Source: Clavulina sp. PMI_390 (Eukaryota; Basidiomycota; Agaricomycetes; Cantharellales; Hydnaceae). From it: a DNA stretch of 64,000 nt. The position numbers were made by a program, and so were the translations under genes. The stretch is from contig WIDE01000015.1 of assembly GCA_015039315.1 (NCBI GenBank), positions 426,936-490,935 on the forward strand, written 5' to 3'. Positions 1 through 11,443 of this stretch are shown one piece after another. Within the stretch, counting starts at the first letter, position 1. Each line of letters opens with the position of its first letter. A model generated the notes under the pieces. It ran no database searches and was not told where the DNA came from. It saw nothing but the letters and a program-made list of their open reading frames with translations.

Positions 1-646
1 ATGGTCGCATAATTGCGAGTAAGCTCGGGTCATCACAGTGGATTGCAAGGGAACCCAGTCTTCCGAGGAGCATTTGAGATGCTTGGGGGTCCAGAGAACG
101 CGGTATCGAGGGCGTGAGGATGAGAAAGAGGGGGTCATTCGGGGCCTTTCCAACAAATGGAGTAATTTGGGAGATGCGATCGGATGGAAGGTGTATTGAA
201 TCCCAGAGAGATCGTTGGGTTGCGAGCACAGAGGCCCACTTGCGGCACACAAGGGACACATTGTAACGAAAGACCATTAGATCATGTACACTCTTTTCCT
301 CCTCGTATTGATTTTGGGCCCCTTCGGTAGGTCTCGAGAGCTCCAGTATATTGCGAAGCACCTCTTCTGGAAGGGCGCTGATCGATGTGCGCGCAGCTTG
401 GCAGCTTTGTTCAAGTAAGAACAGCCCTTTGCGCACAGCCAATATCCTCTCCGTCAGTGCAGAGACTGTGCCGAGGAATGACCCTAGTATGGCCGCTTGC
501 GTGGCCAGCTGCGCGTCATGTGCCTCCCGGGCACCGGGTGGTTGAACAAGGAGGATGGGGAGATAGATCTCGTGTCGAGTTCTTTCAAGCATTTGCTCGA
601 GTTCCTCGACAGATTCCCTGAGTTTGCCAGTCGCCTGTCCGTACAT
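1..646 (-). CDS. F-box-like protein, tandem copy 1 (3' part outside window)
   Basis: Open reading frame on the minus strand from an ATG at 646 to the window edge, about 215 codons with no stop. Residues 1-75 are helical (start MYGQATGKLRESVEELEQ). They are followed by the F-box-like core ALPEEVLRNILELSRP and by VCRKWASV and LWDSIHLPSD, which are the landmarks of the three neighbouring copies. F-box proteins usually bind Skp1 and bring substrates to an SCF ubiquitin ligase; the leucine-rich C-terminal half that would bind substrate lies mostly outside the window. The same protein order, strand and start region as the next three copies show tandem duplication. Whether it is intact beyond base 1 cannot be seen. 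Confidence 0.75.
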   Translation of the reverse strand, partial: MYGQATGKLRESVEELEQMLERTRHEIYLPILLVQPPGAREAHDAQLATQAAILGSFLGTVSALTERILAVRKGLFLLEQSCQAARTSISALPEEVLRNILELSRPTEGAQNQYEEEKSVHDLMVFRYNVSLVCRKWASVLATQRSLWDSIHLPSDRISQITPFVGKAPNDPLFLILTPSIPRSLDPQASQMLLGRLGSLAIHCDDPSLLAIMRP

Positions 647-1070
647 GGTGGACTAAGCAGCGATATTCAGAGGAGCTTATGCGCGAAAATAATGGGCAGG
701 TAGGTTATTGTTGCTCCCGAGCGTTCAATGCTTTCAGTCCGGAATATCCTTTGCAATCAGGATGTCAAATTATTAATCCATTTCCTTTGACAGTTCGGCT
801 CCCCTTGACACGGATTCTCGGTCGTCAACTATTGTAGCTCGCTCTGAACGGTATCAAGAACAGTTTGAATCTCTACCTACTCCAAGACAACACTGCTTCC
901 AGTTCTTATCCCTATCCAAGGCACCCAGACAAATACTCCAGAGGACCTGCAAGATTCAGAACGCCAGATCCGCTTTCCACGTGATCCCACGCCGCTAATA
1001 ACGGAGACCGCTGCTGCGTGAAATTCGATTAATTCCTAACGGTGAGGCACATGGAAGGGATGCCCTCACC
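647..1070. other. Intergenic gap between F-box copies 1 and 2
   Basis: This gap should hold the promoter of copy 1 and the 3' end of copy 2. I see no gene, repeat or clear signal in it. Confidence 0.5.
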
Positions 1071-2709
1071 TCATGGATCACATTGTCCACACACACAACT
1101 CTCATGCCATCCATAAATCGAGTTGGAGGGAAGGCTACTTATATCTATATCCTTCTCGAGACACTGCGGTACCTTTGCCTTTATCGCCGAGCCTAGGCCA
1201 TGTCGCCTGAGAATGAGATCACGAATGACAATTACCAGTGCAGTCAACTCGTCCTTCTCGTCAGATCCGTCTGAGAGGTCAATATAAATCGTTTTTATAG
1301 ATTGTCCGATAGTTTGTATCTGGGGGTGTGGAAGGATCGGCGCTATCAGTGCGTACACTAAAGCCTCGTTTGCACAAACCGCGTATTTGCTGAGGTTGGG
1401 CATGGAAGCAAGCTAGGCATTGGAGGTATAATTAGACATGACAAAACAACCAGGAGAGCGACGAAATGATTGAAATTACCATAACCCGCATGACCTGCAT
1501 CAATAACAAGAATTCGTCGACCATACCGTCAGGGCCGATGATCGTGACTGGGAGATCATTGCGGTGAAGCAGATGGTGACTATCAGCCTCGGGATCGTGA
1601 TAGCCATCCAATTTGTAGTTCCAATCAAGAATGGACAAGATATTGAGAAAGGGAGTCCTCAGCAACCTTGCAAGATTGGAAAGATAACTTCTGCCAACAT
1701 TCCTAAGGGTCAACGTAAGGAGCTGTGCCAAGACCACTGGGCTAGCTTGAGACGAAATACTGCAGGTTGTGAAGGCGTCAAGCTCCAACGTTTGGAGATT
1801 AGTGAAGTTCCGCAGGAAACTGCCGAACCGGAAGTCCAGTGCCAACCGCATTTGTCCCTCCATAGTCAGGTGCCGCAGTAAGGGGATATCAAGCCGGCCA
1901 TGGGGAATAATCCCGTTCAGATTCAAGAATTTGAGTGCTGGGAAGTTGACAGGAGTTGACAACTCAACAGGAGTCTGAGGATCTCTCTCCCAGTAATCGT
2001 GAAGAGTAAGTGATTCCAGGGAACAGAATGTGGAGTCCGACGAAGGATGACATCCCCAGAATGACTCCATAACCTCTTGTAGATCGTGATTGTCCCACTC
2101 GATAGTGAGCGCCGTGAGTCTCTTGACGAGGGCTTGGGTCGTGGGGGTGGTGAGAGGACGGGGAGACACGCGTGTCAAGGAGAGGGAAATAGGTAGATTG
2201 GTGACTTTTTTTACAAAGTGGAGCCACTAGTGATATCTGGTTGAAAGGGACAACGATGGAATCCCAAAGGCGACCTTGAGTCACAACAACGGACCGCCAC
2301 CTATGGCAGACAAGCGACATGTTTTTACGATACTTCATCAAGTCGAAAGTTCTTGACCACTTGGAGCCGGGGATTTCATCGACTCCATGGTGATTGGGCC
2401 CCGAAATTGTGAGAATATATCCAAGAATCTCCTCAGGGAGGATGTGGATTGGAGTGCGAGCAGCTTGACACCTTCGTTCGAGCAAGAAGACGCCTTTGCG
2501 TACAACCAGCAGCCTCTCAGCGAGTCCGGAGAGAGAGTTAAGGAGTGCTTCTAGTGCGGCCGCTTGTGAACGTAGTAACGCGTCGTGAGGCTTCCGCGCG
2601 TCAGGTGGATGAGAAGAGTGGGATGGTAATATTCGTGTCTGACACCTTCGAAGATATTCTCTAGCTCCTCAACAGAATCCCTTAGTTTGTCGGTTGTTAC
2701 CTCAAACAT
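1071..2709 (-). pseudogene. F-box-like protein, tandem copy 2, with two frameshifts
   Basis: Matches copies 1, 3 and 4 along its whole length but not in one frame. It starts at an ATG at 2709 (MFEVTTDKLRDSVEELE). The frame breaks near 2602-2608, where the paralogs have a Pro-rich stretch, and resumes with DARKPHDALL and the F-box core ILPEEILGYILTISGP. It breaks again at a run of seven A (minus strand) at 2206-2212; one A fewer would restore TRVSPRPLTTPTTQALVKRL. The leucine-rich part is then open down to an intron at 1413-1479, in the same place as in copies 3 and 4. The last exon (1071-1412) ends in GWHESCVCGQC. Either the gene is decaying or the two indels are sequence errors; the homopolymer one is the more suspect. 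Confidence 0.7.
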
Positions 2710-2898
2710 AGGCTGGGAGCAGATGCCAAGACTGAAGGGTGTGGCGCGTGCTCACTGGCAGTTATTATTGTTTGCTGCTGGGTATTTGCGTGCCGTTCCA
2801 AACCGGGACAGCGTTTGCAAATCATTCCGCCCTCTGTATAAGCAACCGCGGTGGGCATTCATTCCAGAAACCGAAACACGTAGGAATGTGGTCATGAA

Positions 2899-4552
2899 TC
2901 ACGTATCACATCGCCTACATACACATTTCTCGTGCCATCCGGAAATTGAGCTGGAGGGAAGGCTGCTCGTATCCAGATACCCTTCAAGACATCGCGGTAC
3001 CCTGGCTCGTATTGCCAAATCCTGACCATATCGCCGGAGAATGAGATCGCGAATGAACAGCGCCAGTGCGAGCAGCTGGTCTTCTTCCTCGCAGCCATCT
3101 ACGAGAGTGATATCGATCGCTTGCACGGATTCTCCGAGAGGGTGTACTAGTCGAAAGGGAAGGATTGGGGCTAAAATCGCGTAAGCGAACGGTTGATTCG
3201 CTTGAACCGTAATAGCACTAAGACTGAGCATGGACCCGAGCTAAGAGTGAAGAAGTCAGAGTTCTACAGCGAACGTAGTGGCGCACAGATCTCAAACGCA
3301 CCATGCCGCGCATAGCCATCATCAACGACGCAACTTCATCAATCCCACCTTCAGCTCCAAAAATTGTGTCCAGGAGGTCATCGCGATGAAGTAGGTGGTG
3401 GACACGTCTCTCACGATCCCTTGGGTAGGTGGCTTTAGGGTCCCGCCACAGAATGCACAAGTTCTCCAGTTTCGGAACCCTCAATAATTCTGAGATTTTT
3501 GACATGAGATACGCCCCTATGTCGCGGAGGGTCAATGTAATGAGATTTGGCAGGACGAGTGAGTCTCCCTGGGGGGTGGTGCAAGTTCTGAATCCTGTTA
3601 GCTCTAGCGATTGGAGCTGAGTAAAGGTCTGAAGGCAGTCATGGAACGTGGAGTCGAGAGCCATCCGCCCTTGCCCGTCTGCAGTAAACTGCTGTAGGGA
3701 TGGCGCATTGATCTTCCCGCTTGGAGTGACACTACAAAAGCTTAAGGACTTGAGTGACGGGAAGCTGTGAGTTCCTAAGTCGAACCGCGAAGAACTTCCT
3801 CCCCACCACAAGCCATCAGGATATATATACCTATTCTCATGATATATTCTGATCGACTCCAGAACAGGAAATATTAGGCTCTCCTCTCCAAAAGATTCCA
3901 TAATATCCCCGATACTTTGGTCGGACCACTCAATATTGAGGGCATTGAGTTTCATAAGGAAAGTGCTGATGATGGTGGTGCTGAGAGGGCGGGGAGGGAG
4001 GGCCGTCAAGGTTAAATAGAGAGGAAATCTGGTCGCCCTTTCACAGGAAGCGGCGAACAGTGAGATGTCACTGGAGGGAATGACTATGGAGTCCCAGAGA
4101 AGGCGTTGGCCAGCAGTCACGGAATACCATTTGCGACAGACGAGCGACATATTATAGCGAAAGCTCATTAGGTTACTGGAGTTTCGCTCCATGTTTTCAT
4201 GATATCTGGGACCTTCGTGAGGCGTGGGCCTTGAGAGAGTAAGGATATAACCAAGTATCTCCTCAGGAAGAGCATGGATTGCTACACGCCCTGCTTGACA
4301 ACTTCGTTCGACCACGAAGAGCCCTTTTTGCACAGCTAGTAGCCTATTCGTCAACTCAGAGACCGCAGAAAGGAGCGAGTTAAGCGCGTCTCCCTGTGTG
4401 CGGAGCAACACATTGTGAGCTTCTCGTGCGTTCGGTGGATGAACGAGGAGAGTAGGATGGTAGATTTGGCGTCGAGAACTTTCCAGTAGTTTCTCCAGCT
4501 CACTGACGGATTCCTCCAGTTTGCTGGTGGTCGCGTCGTACGTGGTTCGCAT
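2899..4552 (-). CDS. F-box-like leucine-rich protein, tandem copy 3
   Basis: Two exons: 3302-4552 and 2899-3240, separated by a 61-bp GT..AG intron, giving 530 residues. The N-terminal 70 residues are helical. The F-box-like core ALPEEILGYILTLSRP lies near residues 115-130, followed by VCRKWYSV and LLWDSIVIPS. The rest is a series of irregular leucine-rich segments such as FPSLKSLSFCSV and LPNLITLTLRDI. The short last exon holds an IRDLILRRYG segment and ends with a Cys-rich tail, GWHEKCVCRRC. It is probably a substrate adaptor of an SCF ubiquitin ligase, by analogy with other agaricomycete F-box families; the target is unknown. The ATG at 4552 was chosen because it begins the conserved helical region. 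Confidence 0.8.
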
Positions 4553-5008
4553 GTGGACGTGCGGTAGAAAGGCTGAGGCGGAAAAAGGTTCCGTGTATCG
4601 TTGTTGTGGTCGAACATGCAGTTATTCACTCACTATCGTAACTCGGTGCCGCGCTGAAACCAAACAGAACAGAATAGAACACTCACCAAGTTATTGAGAC
4701 AGATCATTCAGTAGCATTTCGAGTCTCAGAACGAGCTATAGGCGCTCATTAACGATGGTGCCTACTACAGATAGAAACAAATGCTTTTTTTACGGCGACG
4801 TGGGGATTGTTGCTCCGCTCTCACTGCCCTCAGTATGGCTAGCATTGTATCAAGCAGCTCTACCCATATAGAATGCTCAGTAGCGCTTCCGACCTGATTT
4901 GACGCCAATTATGGCAGTGGTAGTGGATGGGGGGATTTTTTGATCTAAATTCGGTCAAACGCCGAACTAACAGAGCAACTAAATGGCGATATGAACTTAC
5001 TTGGTGGA
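4553..5008. other. Intergenic gap between F-box copies 3 and 4
   Basis: Upstream region of copy 3 and downstream region of copy 4. No gene or repeat was recognised. Confidence 0.5.
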
Positions 5009-6658
5009 TTACTTGCCACAGCGTCCGCACCTACATGTTTCGTGCCATCCAATGATTGAGCCGGGTGGAAGGCTGCCCACTTCTAGAGCTTTCTCAAGAC
5101 ATCGTGGTGCTTTTACCTGTATCGCCGCGTCCAACGCGTGTCGTCGTAGAATAAGGTCGCGAATGAATCCCGCCAATGCGAGTAGTTGGTCCTCTTGACC
5201 ACAGTTGTCCGTGAGCTGTATGTCGACGGTCTGTACGGATTGTGTGGTTGCAATCGTAGGCGTACCGGGGACGGGAAGGATTGGCGCTAGGATTGCGTAG
5301 ATCGATGCTTGCCTCCCCTGAACAGCAACCTTTGTAAGATGTAGCATGGAATCGAACTATAAGAGAATCAATTTCACCACCACTCTCAAGATAAAATGCC
5401 ACCTGCATACCGTAGCACGCATCGCTAGCATCAGAAACGAAAGATCATCCACCATGGTCTCAGGAACATCATTCCGCTCAAGCAAATGCCGGACATCAGA
5501 ATCAACAGGAGCTTCATTTTCGTCATTGCCATTGCCCATATCGGTCTTCCAATCGAAGATGGAGAGGTTGCGCAGATTTGGCATCCTAAGGAAGGCGGCA
5601 AGCCCTATGAGGTACCGATGATTAACTCTGCTGAGGACCAGAGTGGCAAGTTTTGGCAAAGTCGTGTGGCGAGAAAAATCGCAGTCTTCAAAGGCATCGA
5701 GTTCTAGCGTGTTGAGATTGGTGCAGGCCTCGAGGAACCCGCTCAATGCGCTTTCTAGCTTCAATCTGTCTTGTCCGCCCAAAGACAGATGCTTTAAGAG
5801 AGGAGCATTTATTACTTTCCTAGGGATAATCCCATCAAGATTCAGTGATCTCAGAGATGGGAAGGTGACGAATGATGGAAAAGATTGGGCTGCATCCTCG
5901 AAATGCCCACCCCAAGCATAAGTGATGCTGAGTGATTCTAGGGCTGGAAACACAAGGCCCGTGGCGGTACGTGCTTGTCCAAATAGCTGCATGACTTTGG
6001 GGATACTTGGCTCGTTACATTCAACAGTGAGCGCATTGAGTCTGTTGAGAAGGGTTTGGGTTGTTGGCGCGTTGAGAGGACGGGAAATTGGGGGTGTTAT
6101 GATGAGAGAAACAGGAGTATTTGACGTCTTTTCAAAAAATGGAGCGACCAGGGAGATGTGATTGGATGGTAGGAGTATAGAATCCCAGAGGAAGTTTTGG
6201 CTCGCAATCGCGGAGGACCACCTGCGACAGACACGAGATGCGTTGTTACGATAGTCCATCAAATGACGAGCTCTCATTTTCTTCTCATATTGGCCATTGG
6301 ACCATTCAAATTCCACTGGCCTCGAGAGCATGAGAATATAACGGAGTATCTCCTCAGGAAGGGCATTGATTGATGTGCGTGCAGCCTGACAGCTTCGTTC
6401 AAGTAGGAAAACCCCTTTGCGCACAGCATTCAGCCTTTCTATTAGCTCGGAGACGGGGCCGAGTAGCGCTCCTAGTGCAGCAGCCTGTGCTACCAGTAAT
6501 GCATCATGTGCTTTTCGTGAGCTGGATGGATGGACGAGGAGAGTGGGATAGTAGATTTCGCGTTTAGCAGCCTCCAGGGTCCGCTCTAGCTCGCCTATGG
6601 TATCGCTGAGCTTCCTAATAGCTGCATCGCTATTCATGAGAGCTAACTTGATCTCCAC
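5009..6658 (-). CDS. F-box-like leucine-rich protein, tandem copy 4
   Basis: Two exons, 5411-6658 and 5009-5356, with a 54-bp intron (GTATGC..TTATAG), giving 531 residues. The layout matches copy 3: helical N-terminus, F-box-like core ALPEEILRYILMLSRP, VCRRWSSA, LWDSILLPSN, leucine-rich segments (FPSLRSLNLDGI, LPKLATLVLSRV) and a last exon ending GWHETCRCGRC. The intron splits the protein at the same residue in copies 2, 3 and 4, so the duplications came after intron gain. The start could be ATG 6658 (MEIKLALMNSDAAIRKL) or the internal ATG seven codons later, which aligns better with copies 1 and 2. The likely role is an SCF adaptor; the substrate is unknown. Confidence 0.8.
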
Positions 6659-7026
6659 TACTTGGTGAGAGTGTCAGAGATTGGAGGTCGTGTGCACTGT
6701 TGTTGTTGTGGCTTGGCTTATGCTGTTTTGCTTCCTCCGAAGCCTCCTTCACAATCGGGGTTCATTACCATGCAGCCTCCAATTGAGTCAGCATCTTGCA
6801 ATCCCTCGGGGTTCTTGACACCAGACCCGAATCTTAATCTCAAACTTGTCCCCAAATGACACATCCATCACTTCTCAAAAAAGTTGCTTATGAGTGATCC
6901 TCCCACATGCCGCGCCAGCTCTTCCTCCCTCGTATATCATCTGGCCACCACCACATCTTGCACCTTCCTCCTTCTCTTCGGCTTCACTCCACCTTCACTA
7001 GCATACGAACGAGACCTCGACAATCG

Positions 7027-8340
7027 ATGGCGCCTGCATTCACGCTCTTCACCCACCCAAGCACTCCCAATGGCATCAAGATGAATCTGTTCCTCTGTAT
7101 GTTCTTTCTAACATATGCTTGGATGCTCGCGCCATTCGGAGGCTGCGGAGAGCAACCAGGCTGACGTTTTTGCGCAACTGGTACTGAACGATGGCGCTTT
7201 GCCTCCAGCGGAGCTTCAGGAAGCTTACCCCACCTCGATGCCGGAGTATCGGACTCAGGTCATGCAGATGTGGCGTCTCGAGCATCGCGAGCCATGGTAT
7301 CTTCGGGTGCGCCCTCTTCCTCGTTCTCTCTCCTCTCTTCCCTAACTATGCTGACTGTTTGTCCTTGGCCATGATCTCGTATTGTTCCGCAGATCAACCC
7401 AAATGGGAAAGTCCCCGCCCTCATTCACCACCGTCCCGGGGGCAAGAATCATGCCGTTTTCGAGTCGACGGCCATGATTGTGCACCTTGTGCAGCACTTC
7501 GATCCCGACCGTAAACTCTCATTCAAACCTCAGTCCGACGAAGAGTCTGAGTGCTTGCAATGGACTTTCTGGGGTGTAAGTTCTCCCCTCTCGTCTCAAG
7601 AAATCTTCCTTTATGCTAATGATATTGATTTTGACCTCATCTTTCTAGCATGGAGGTATGGGAATACGTTTATCTCGTTCACCCCCCAATACTGAGACTG
7701 ACCTTTGATGCTTCGTATGCCAGAAATTGCACCCATCCAAAGTAAGCTGTCTTTGATCATGTCAGAAGTTGGGAAGGTTTCATTGATCTCTCATCATATC
7801 AGGTTTGACTGCCCAAGCATTGACCCATCCCGCCCCCGAGATGGAAGGCATGAAAAAGCGTGAGCTACTACTTCCGACTTGTGTGGCTTTTCCCCACTCC
7901 TAAGCTAATCATCCAATCATACTATACAGACCTTATCGAGCAAATTTGGGACATGTACGGAATGATGAATACGCGTCTCGAGGGCCGTGACTGGCTCGTT
8001 GGACCTGGTCGCGGCATGTGCTCAATCGCCGACATCTCCATGCTTACTTGGTAAGAATCGGGATCTTCAGACATGGAATCAATCCATCCGTTTGCGGCTT
8101 ATTGACGTTGGAACATTTGAATAGGATCCTCGGCCATACGTGGGGAGGGGTTCCTGATCTGAGCGTCTTCCCTAATGTCAATGTGAGCTCTCTTTGCTTC
8201 TTGGCATTATATTCACCTCTCTAATCCGGCGGATAACCTATCTATCACGACAGCGCTGGAAGATGGCGATGCAGTCTCGTCCTGCTATCGGAAAGATCCT
8301 GGCTGGGATGGGTGCTGCTGATGACGATGATGACGACTAG
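7027..8340 (+). CDS. Ure2p-like glutathione S-transferase, copy A
   Basis: Nine exons: 7027-7096, 7209-7306, 7393-7575, 7649-7655, 7724-7741, 7803-7859, 7930-8050, 8125-8182 and 8254-8340; all phases close, giving 232 residues. The N-terminal thioredoxin-like half has INPNGKVPALIHH and the FEST motif that in GSTs contacts the glutathione gamma-glutamyl group. The C-terminal helical half has the conserved LEGRDWLVGPGRG..SIADISMLTW stretch. The protein should conjugate or reduce substrates with glutathione, probably in detoxification or stress. Exon 4 is only 7 nt and exon 5 only 18 nt. The tail is acidic (AADDDDDD). An in-frame ATG at 6907 would add 40 basic, hydrophobic residues like a mitochondrial presequence. 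A tandem copy follows. Confidence 0.87.
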
Positions 8341-9106
8341 TCATTCCAGAGAGGAAGCATTAGAGATAATACCTGTGTATATTGCGGCTGAATTTCAGAA
8401 GACCGCCATCGGTTCAAATTAATATATATACGATGTGCATGAAGCAAGCCGTCCCCGAAAGTAACAAATCCTGAGGATGACCTGAAATGCGCGCGCAGAT
8501 GAGGAGTGGCTCTGTGAGGGACGTTGACCATGTCCAACACTAGGGATCGACCACTGGTGGGTGTGCGTGTGTGAGCCATGGTCCGGAAAGTGAAATAGAG
8601 TCGACTTTAGAACCCTACTTTCCCCTTTGGATTACGATTTGCTCCGGTCGGACCTAGTAGGATCAGAGTCACCGGGCGTAGAACTGCCAGCATCTTGTCA
8701 ACGCACGCCAACGAATATTTGTTGTGTTGAAATTCCCCGCACTCTGATAATCGGCTACCGAATAAGTTGGGCCGTCGATCGAGGCGCGCATTGCAGTCCT
8801 CGACTTCGCCGCATCGTTGCGCGACGATCTCGCTGAATGTCGAAAGGCTAACGTTAAGTTGAACGGGGGACTCTGGACGCATTCGGCTCCTGCCTTAAGC
8901 TTCCAATTACTTGGTGTACCGGCGCCGCATGAGCCAACTAACTGCATGTACATCGCCGCCACACATTGTGATCTTCATTCCGGCGTGTCAGGAGAAGGAA
9001 GGGAAGGGAAGGGAAGAAGGTGGCGAAGCCACAATGAATCTGGAATCCCCGAAATCCAAGGAATACAGCATTATCGATTACCACATCCGTCGACCCGGGT
9101 GTTTTC
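8341..9106. other. Intergenic region between the two GST genes
   Basis: Holds the 3' end of GST A and the promoter of GST B. A purine-rich GGAAGGGAAG repeat tract lies near 8994-9025. No gene was recognised. Confidence 0.5.
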
Positions 9107-9373
9107 ATGCCACCTGCACTAGCAGATACTCTTCGCCTGCGCCTCTGCACCTCTTCTACATCAGCACACAGGCTGGAAAGTCGTCTCCGGCATTTATCGA
9201 CAGCCTCTGCCAGAATCCTAAGAACTGTGAATCAACCCCGCCATAGTCTCGGTCGAAGACAGATTCGTGCCTCGAATTTGCTTACGAGTTCCCCTGCCAC
9301 AAAGACCCCGAATCGTTTATACTCTCAGCACGCTCTCACAAATAAACCTCCCCCTTCCACCTCAAAGCAAACA

Positions 9374-10713
9374 ATGGCTCCTGCTTTCACCCTGTACACT
9401 GATGCCGGCAACCCCAACGGCTTCAAGACTACTCTGATCTTCGGTACGTCCAGTGTCGCTCGCTTGCATTCCACCGGATCATCAAGACTTGACGCGACTT
9501 CTTGGTATCACTCTCCCTTGCCTCCATGTTTCGCCCAACGATCAAATTCATACATATTTTGGATGGTTAAGAGGAACTCAAGGCTGCTTATCCCAGCTCC
9601 GAACTGGACTACGAAATTCGCACCCTCGACACGAGCGAAGGAGTTGAAGAGCACAAATCTGAATGGTACAAAAAGGTGAACCCCACACTCGCATATAAAA
9701 CGTCCTCACATCTCACAAAATCCCCCACCTAACATAATTGTGCCCGCAGATCAACTCTGTTGGCCGTCTCCCCCTCATCGTCCACCATCGCTCTGATGGC
9801 ACCGACTTCACCGTCTGGGAGACCGCTGCCATCCTCTACTACCTCGTCCAGCGCTTTGACTGGGACTACAGAGTTAGCTTCCCGTCCCAATCGGAATTCG
9901 AGAGTGATTCCCTACAATGGATGTTCTTCTCCGTGAGCTTCGCTCTCCCTCTCCTCACACCTTATTATCTGTTTTGTCTAAAAACCGCCGCTTTTGGTGC
10001 ATGATTTTCCTTGGATATAGCATGCAGGTCTGTATTTTCCATTTCTTCTCCGTGATAGCAGGAAAATCTCAACAGAACTGACCCTTTGGCTAATTTACCT
10101 GCTCACGATGGACAGGTGTCGCACCCATGCAAGGTAATTTCACCTGCATATTTAATTGCCTCGGTATATGCTGAATTTTTCCATAGGCCAAGCGTTCTGG
10201 TTCTTCAATAACCCACATGAGAAGATTCCGACAGCAATCACCCGTGAGTGACAATGGTCGTTCCGTGTAGCTTTCCTCTGAACGAAAGCGTGCTGAAATG
10301 CTCGCGCTTCATAGGTTACCTCGGCGAAGTAAAGCGCGTATACAACATCCTGGATACCCGTCTAAACGGGCGTGACTACTTTGTCGGAGCTGGTAAAGGG
10401 GCGTATTCAATCGCTGATGTCAACGTATACCCATGGTAAGAGGGACTCCTTACAGTAACCATCCTGCCCAAACCCCATAATAACGAATTGTTCTCCATGT
10501 CTTTTCTTCGAAATCTATAGGGTGAGGGTGCACGAAGCTTCTGGACTCAAGGATATTGACGCGTACCCCAACCTCAAGGTGAGTCAACCATCAGCTCCTG
10601 ATATCCCGCCTTGATATAGTTGATTGACCCTCAGTGTAATGTAGCGCTGGGCAGAGCGCATCAGCACTCGCCCTGCAGTTTTGGCCACTGAGAAGCTATT
10701 AGAGAGCAACTGA
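9374..10713 (+). CDS. Ure2p-like glutathione S-transferase, copy B
   Basis: Nine exons: 9374-9443, 9572-9675, 9750-9932, 10021-10027, 10116-10133, 10187-10243, 10315-10435, 10521-10578 and 10645-10713, giving 228 residues. Exons 1 and 3 to 8 have exactly the same lengths as in copy A. Motifs are [29 protein letters not shown] (glutathione-binding Glu-Thr), [37 protein letters not shown] and [17 protein letters not shown]. This is closer to the canonical fungal GST consensus than copy A, so it is likely the active parental copy. An in-frame ATG at 9107 would add 89 Arg/Ser/Leu-rich residues ending RLYSQHALT.., again presequence-like. Confidence 0.9.
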
Positions 10714-11443
10714 AGGCCAATACTTCTGCTTCATACCACTTGGCTTCACGTAGCAGATGCATTGTATCTGGATCACTTACTATATCGCGGGTATCTTTCT
10801 TGATATCGAAAGCTCATGTGGCGAACTAAATCTGTCTCAAGTATCACACCACAACTTTGACCATGCTACCAGGTGGGACGTGCGCAAGAAAAATGCATAA
10901 GGGCAAGAAATTACGTTGGTGAATATTGGTAGAAGCAAGTCTACTGAAAGGGGCTTGCATCACACAAACAGTAAATCAAGAACTCATGAGTATTGTACAA
11001 GGGCTGATGACCTCGTGAAGTACTAAAACCCAAGAGGATGAAAAAAAAGGACAACTTCAACTGAACCCAAGAAGAATGAATAAGGATTCAGGAGACGCAA
11101 TGAATACGCGGAAAATGCAATGCGAAGAGGAAGCAGATTGAGGGTAGAAAAATGCGTAAATAATATGAATGCAGAAGAGGTAGTAAGTTAGTGTCGGGAG
11201 CATCGTAGTGTGAGGCGCAAGACGAGAGCAGCGGAGAGAGTATGGGCGAATCGAGCTTTTTGCTGGTAACAGTCCAGAAATCCAAGGGATGTTCGGCATG
11301 GTCGTAGTCGGTTGAGCGTGGTCGATAATAGGGCATCATACAAGGAGAGGCTAGCAATAAGAATAACAGTTAGTGAGATCACTGGGAGAAAACCACTAGG
11401 CACAAGTGTCATCGCCTAATGCATCAGGGAACCTGTACAAATG
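10714..11443. other. Convergent intergenic region
   Basis: 3' flanks of GST B (plus) and the acidic protein gene (minus). Short open frames are present, but none has gene-like features. Confidence 0.5.
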
